From assembly GCF_014207255.1 (NCBI RefSeq), contig NZ_JACHCZ010000001.1:422592-486591 (forward strand): a stretch of DNA of 64,000 nt. Direction: 5' to 3'. Positions 63,514-64,000 of this stretch are shown in pieces. Position 1 is the first letter of the stretch. Every line of letters starts with the position of its first letter. The translations under genes and the position numbers were made by a program. The stretch comes from Pseudomonas sp. JAI120. Its GTDB lineage: Bacteria > Pseudomonadota > Gammaproteobacteria > Pseudomonadales > Pseudomonadaceae. The notes beneath the pieces are model-generated. The model was not told the origin of the DNA and did no database searches. It saw only the letters and a program-made list of their open reading frames with translations.

Positions 63514-64000
63514 TTACAGCAGCCCGCCGCCGTCGATATCAATGACAGCACCGGTCATGTAGCCATTCTCCATGGCCAGCACATACCCCGCCGCCACTTC
63601 CTCTGCCTGCCCTACGCGCCCCACCGGCAATGCGCCACCCGCCTTGGCAAACATCGCCAGGCGCTGGTCCTCGGCCAACCCCGCATACGCAGGGGTATCA
63701 ATCACACCGGGACTCACCACGTTAACGCGACGCGGTGCCAACTCCTTGGCCAACTGCTTGCCCAGGGCTTCAGTGGCCGCGTTGATACCGACTTTGATGA
63801 ACTGGCCCGGCGCCAATTTGCGCCCCAGTTGCCCGGAGGTCAGGCTGATGCTGCCGCGCTCATCAAGAAAAGGCAGCGCCTGTTGGATCGCCCGCAACGC
63901 GCCCCAGAGTTTCACGTTGAAGTTGTCCTGGGCCTCGTCCAGATCGGTTTCGATCAAGGTCTTGGCCCGCACCGAGGGGCCGGAGGTGTACACCAGATGG
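63514..64000 (-). CDS. Short-chain dehydrogenase, C-terminal part (runs off the right edge)
   Basis: 162 codons are visible without a start; the frame stays open to the window end. Features are HLVYTSGP, NFNVKLWGALRAIQQALPFL, SISLTSGQLG, GINAATEALGKQLAKEL and the late NGYMTGAVIDIDGGGLL, all SDR-like. At the place of the catalytic YxxxK the sequence reads GQFIKVG, so the active-site Tyr appears replaced by Phe. It belongs to a divergent SDR group with unknown substrate. Confidence 0.78.
   Translation of the reverse strand, partial: HLVYTSGPSVRAKTLIETDLDEAQDNFNVKLWGALRAIQQALPFLDERGSISLTSGQLGRKLAPGQFIKVGINAATEALGKQLAKELAPRRVNVVSPGVIDTPAYAGLAEDQRLAMFAKAGGALPVGRVGQAEEVAAGYVLAMENGYMTGAVIDIDGGGLL

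Overview
The window is GC-rich chromosomal DNA of a Pseudomonas, most likely the P. fluorescens group. Reasons: dense GC-rich coding with large antisense open frames, an arn (Ara4N lipid A) operon ending in ugd, an orphan cbb3 ccoN, DUF3313/DUF1176 proteins, and GTGGGAGGGG-type REP elements. No rRNA, tRNA, CRISPR array or insertion sequence was recognised. The species is an inference.

Left part (1-11 kb). The start of a response regulator leaves the window at its left edge. A deoxyribose cluster follows: deoC diverges from a DeoR-type regulator, which converges on deoK-deoP-deoX. A 14-bp GTTA-N6-TAAC motif occurs twice in the deoC/regulator gap and once over the probable deoK promoter, so it is a good candidate for the shared operator. 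Next come a chemoreceptor with a clear terminator, a Bcr/CflA efflux pump, an SDR, a lone tyrosine recombinase with a 40-bp hyphenated palindrome upstream, and a periplasmic protein of unknown role.

Cell-envelope region (11.6-20.9 kb). arnC-A-D-T-E-F-ugd are translationally coupled, mostly by ATGA overlaps, and are followed by an ArnT-like glycosyltransferase. The aminotransferase gene arnB, usually first, is not here.

Catabolic region (21-30.8 kb). A small unknown protein and an HPP membrane protein precede two convergent units that meet at a REP-type hairpin. On the + strand are 3-hydroxyisobutyryl-CoA hydrolase and an acyl-CoA dehydrogenase. On the - strand are SDR, thiolase, acyl-CoA dehydrogenase and enoyl-CoA hydratase. 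Together they match the CoA-thioester steps of valine and isoleucine degradation. A bestrophin-like channel and a HEAT/TPR protein follow.

Signalling and effector region (30.9-49.7 kb), the most unusual part. A two-domain KaiC-like ATPase is coupled to a hybrid histidine kinase with a degenerate receiver at its N-terminus. Two large paralogous proteins (1406 and 1181 aa) then flank an oppositely transcribed phosphorelay island (CHASE3-GAF hybrid kinase with three receivers, CheR, receiver-less CheB, REC-kinase, single receiver). Both paralogs have hrp-box-like promoters and Ser/Thr/Pro-rich N-termini, so they look like type III effectors. Both carry a YopT/AvrPphB-like Cys-His-Asp signature. 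The first adds a C-terminal domain with the R, S-x-S and E-x-E motifs of cholera/LT-type ADP-ribosyltransferases. The second lacks that domain and has Glu at the catalytic Asp position.

Right part (49.9-64 kb). This holds a DUF1254/DUF1214 exported protein, a degenerate J-domain membrane protein with a coupled partner, a DUF3313 lipoprotein, an orphan ccoN with a small CcoQ-like protein, an Asp/Glu racemase, a GNAT acetyltransferase, a DUF1176 protein, a glycerate kinase / CdaR / MFS set for glycerate or sugar-diacid use, a second REP element and a truncated SDR.
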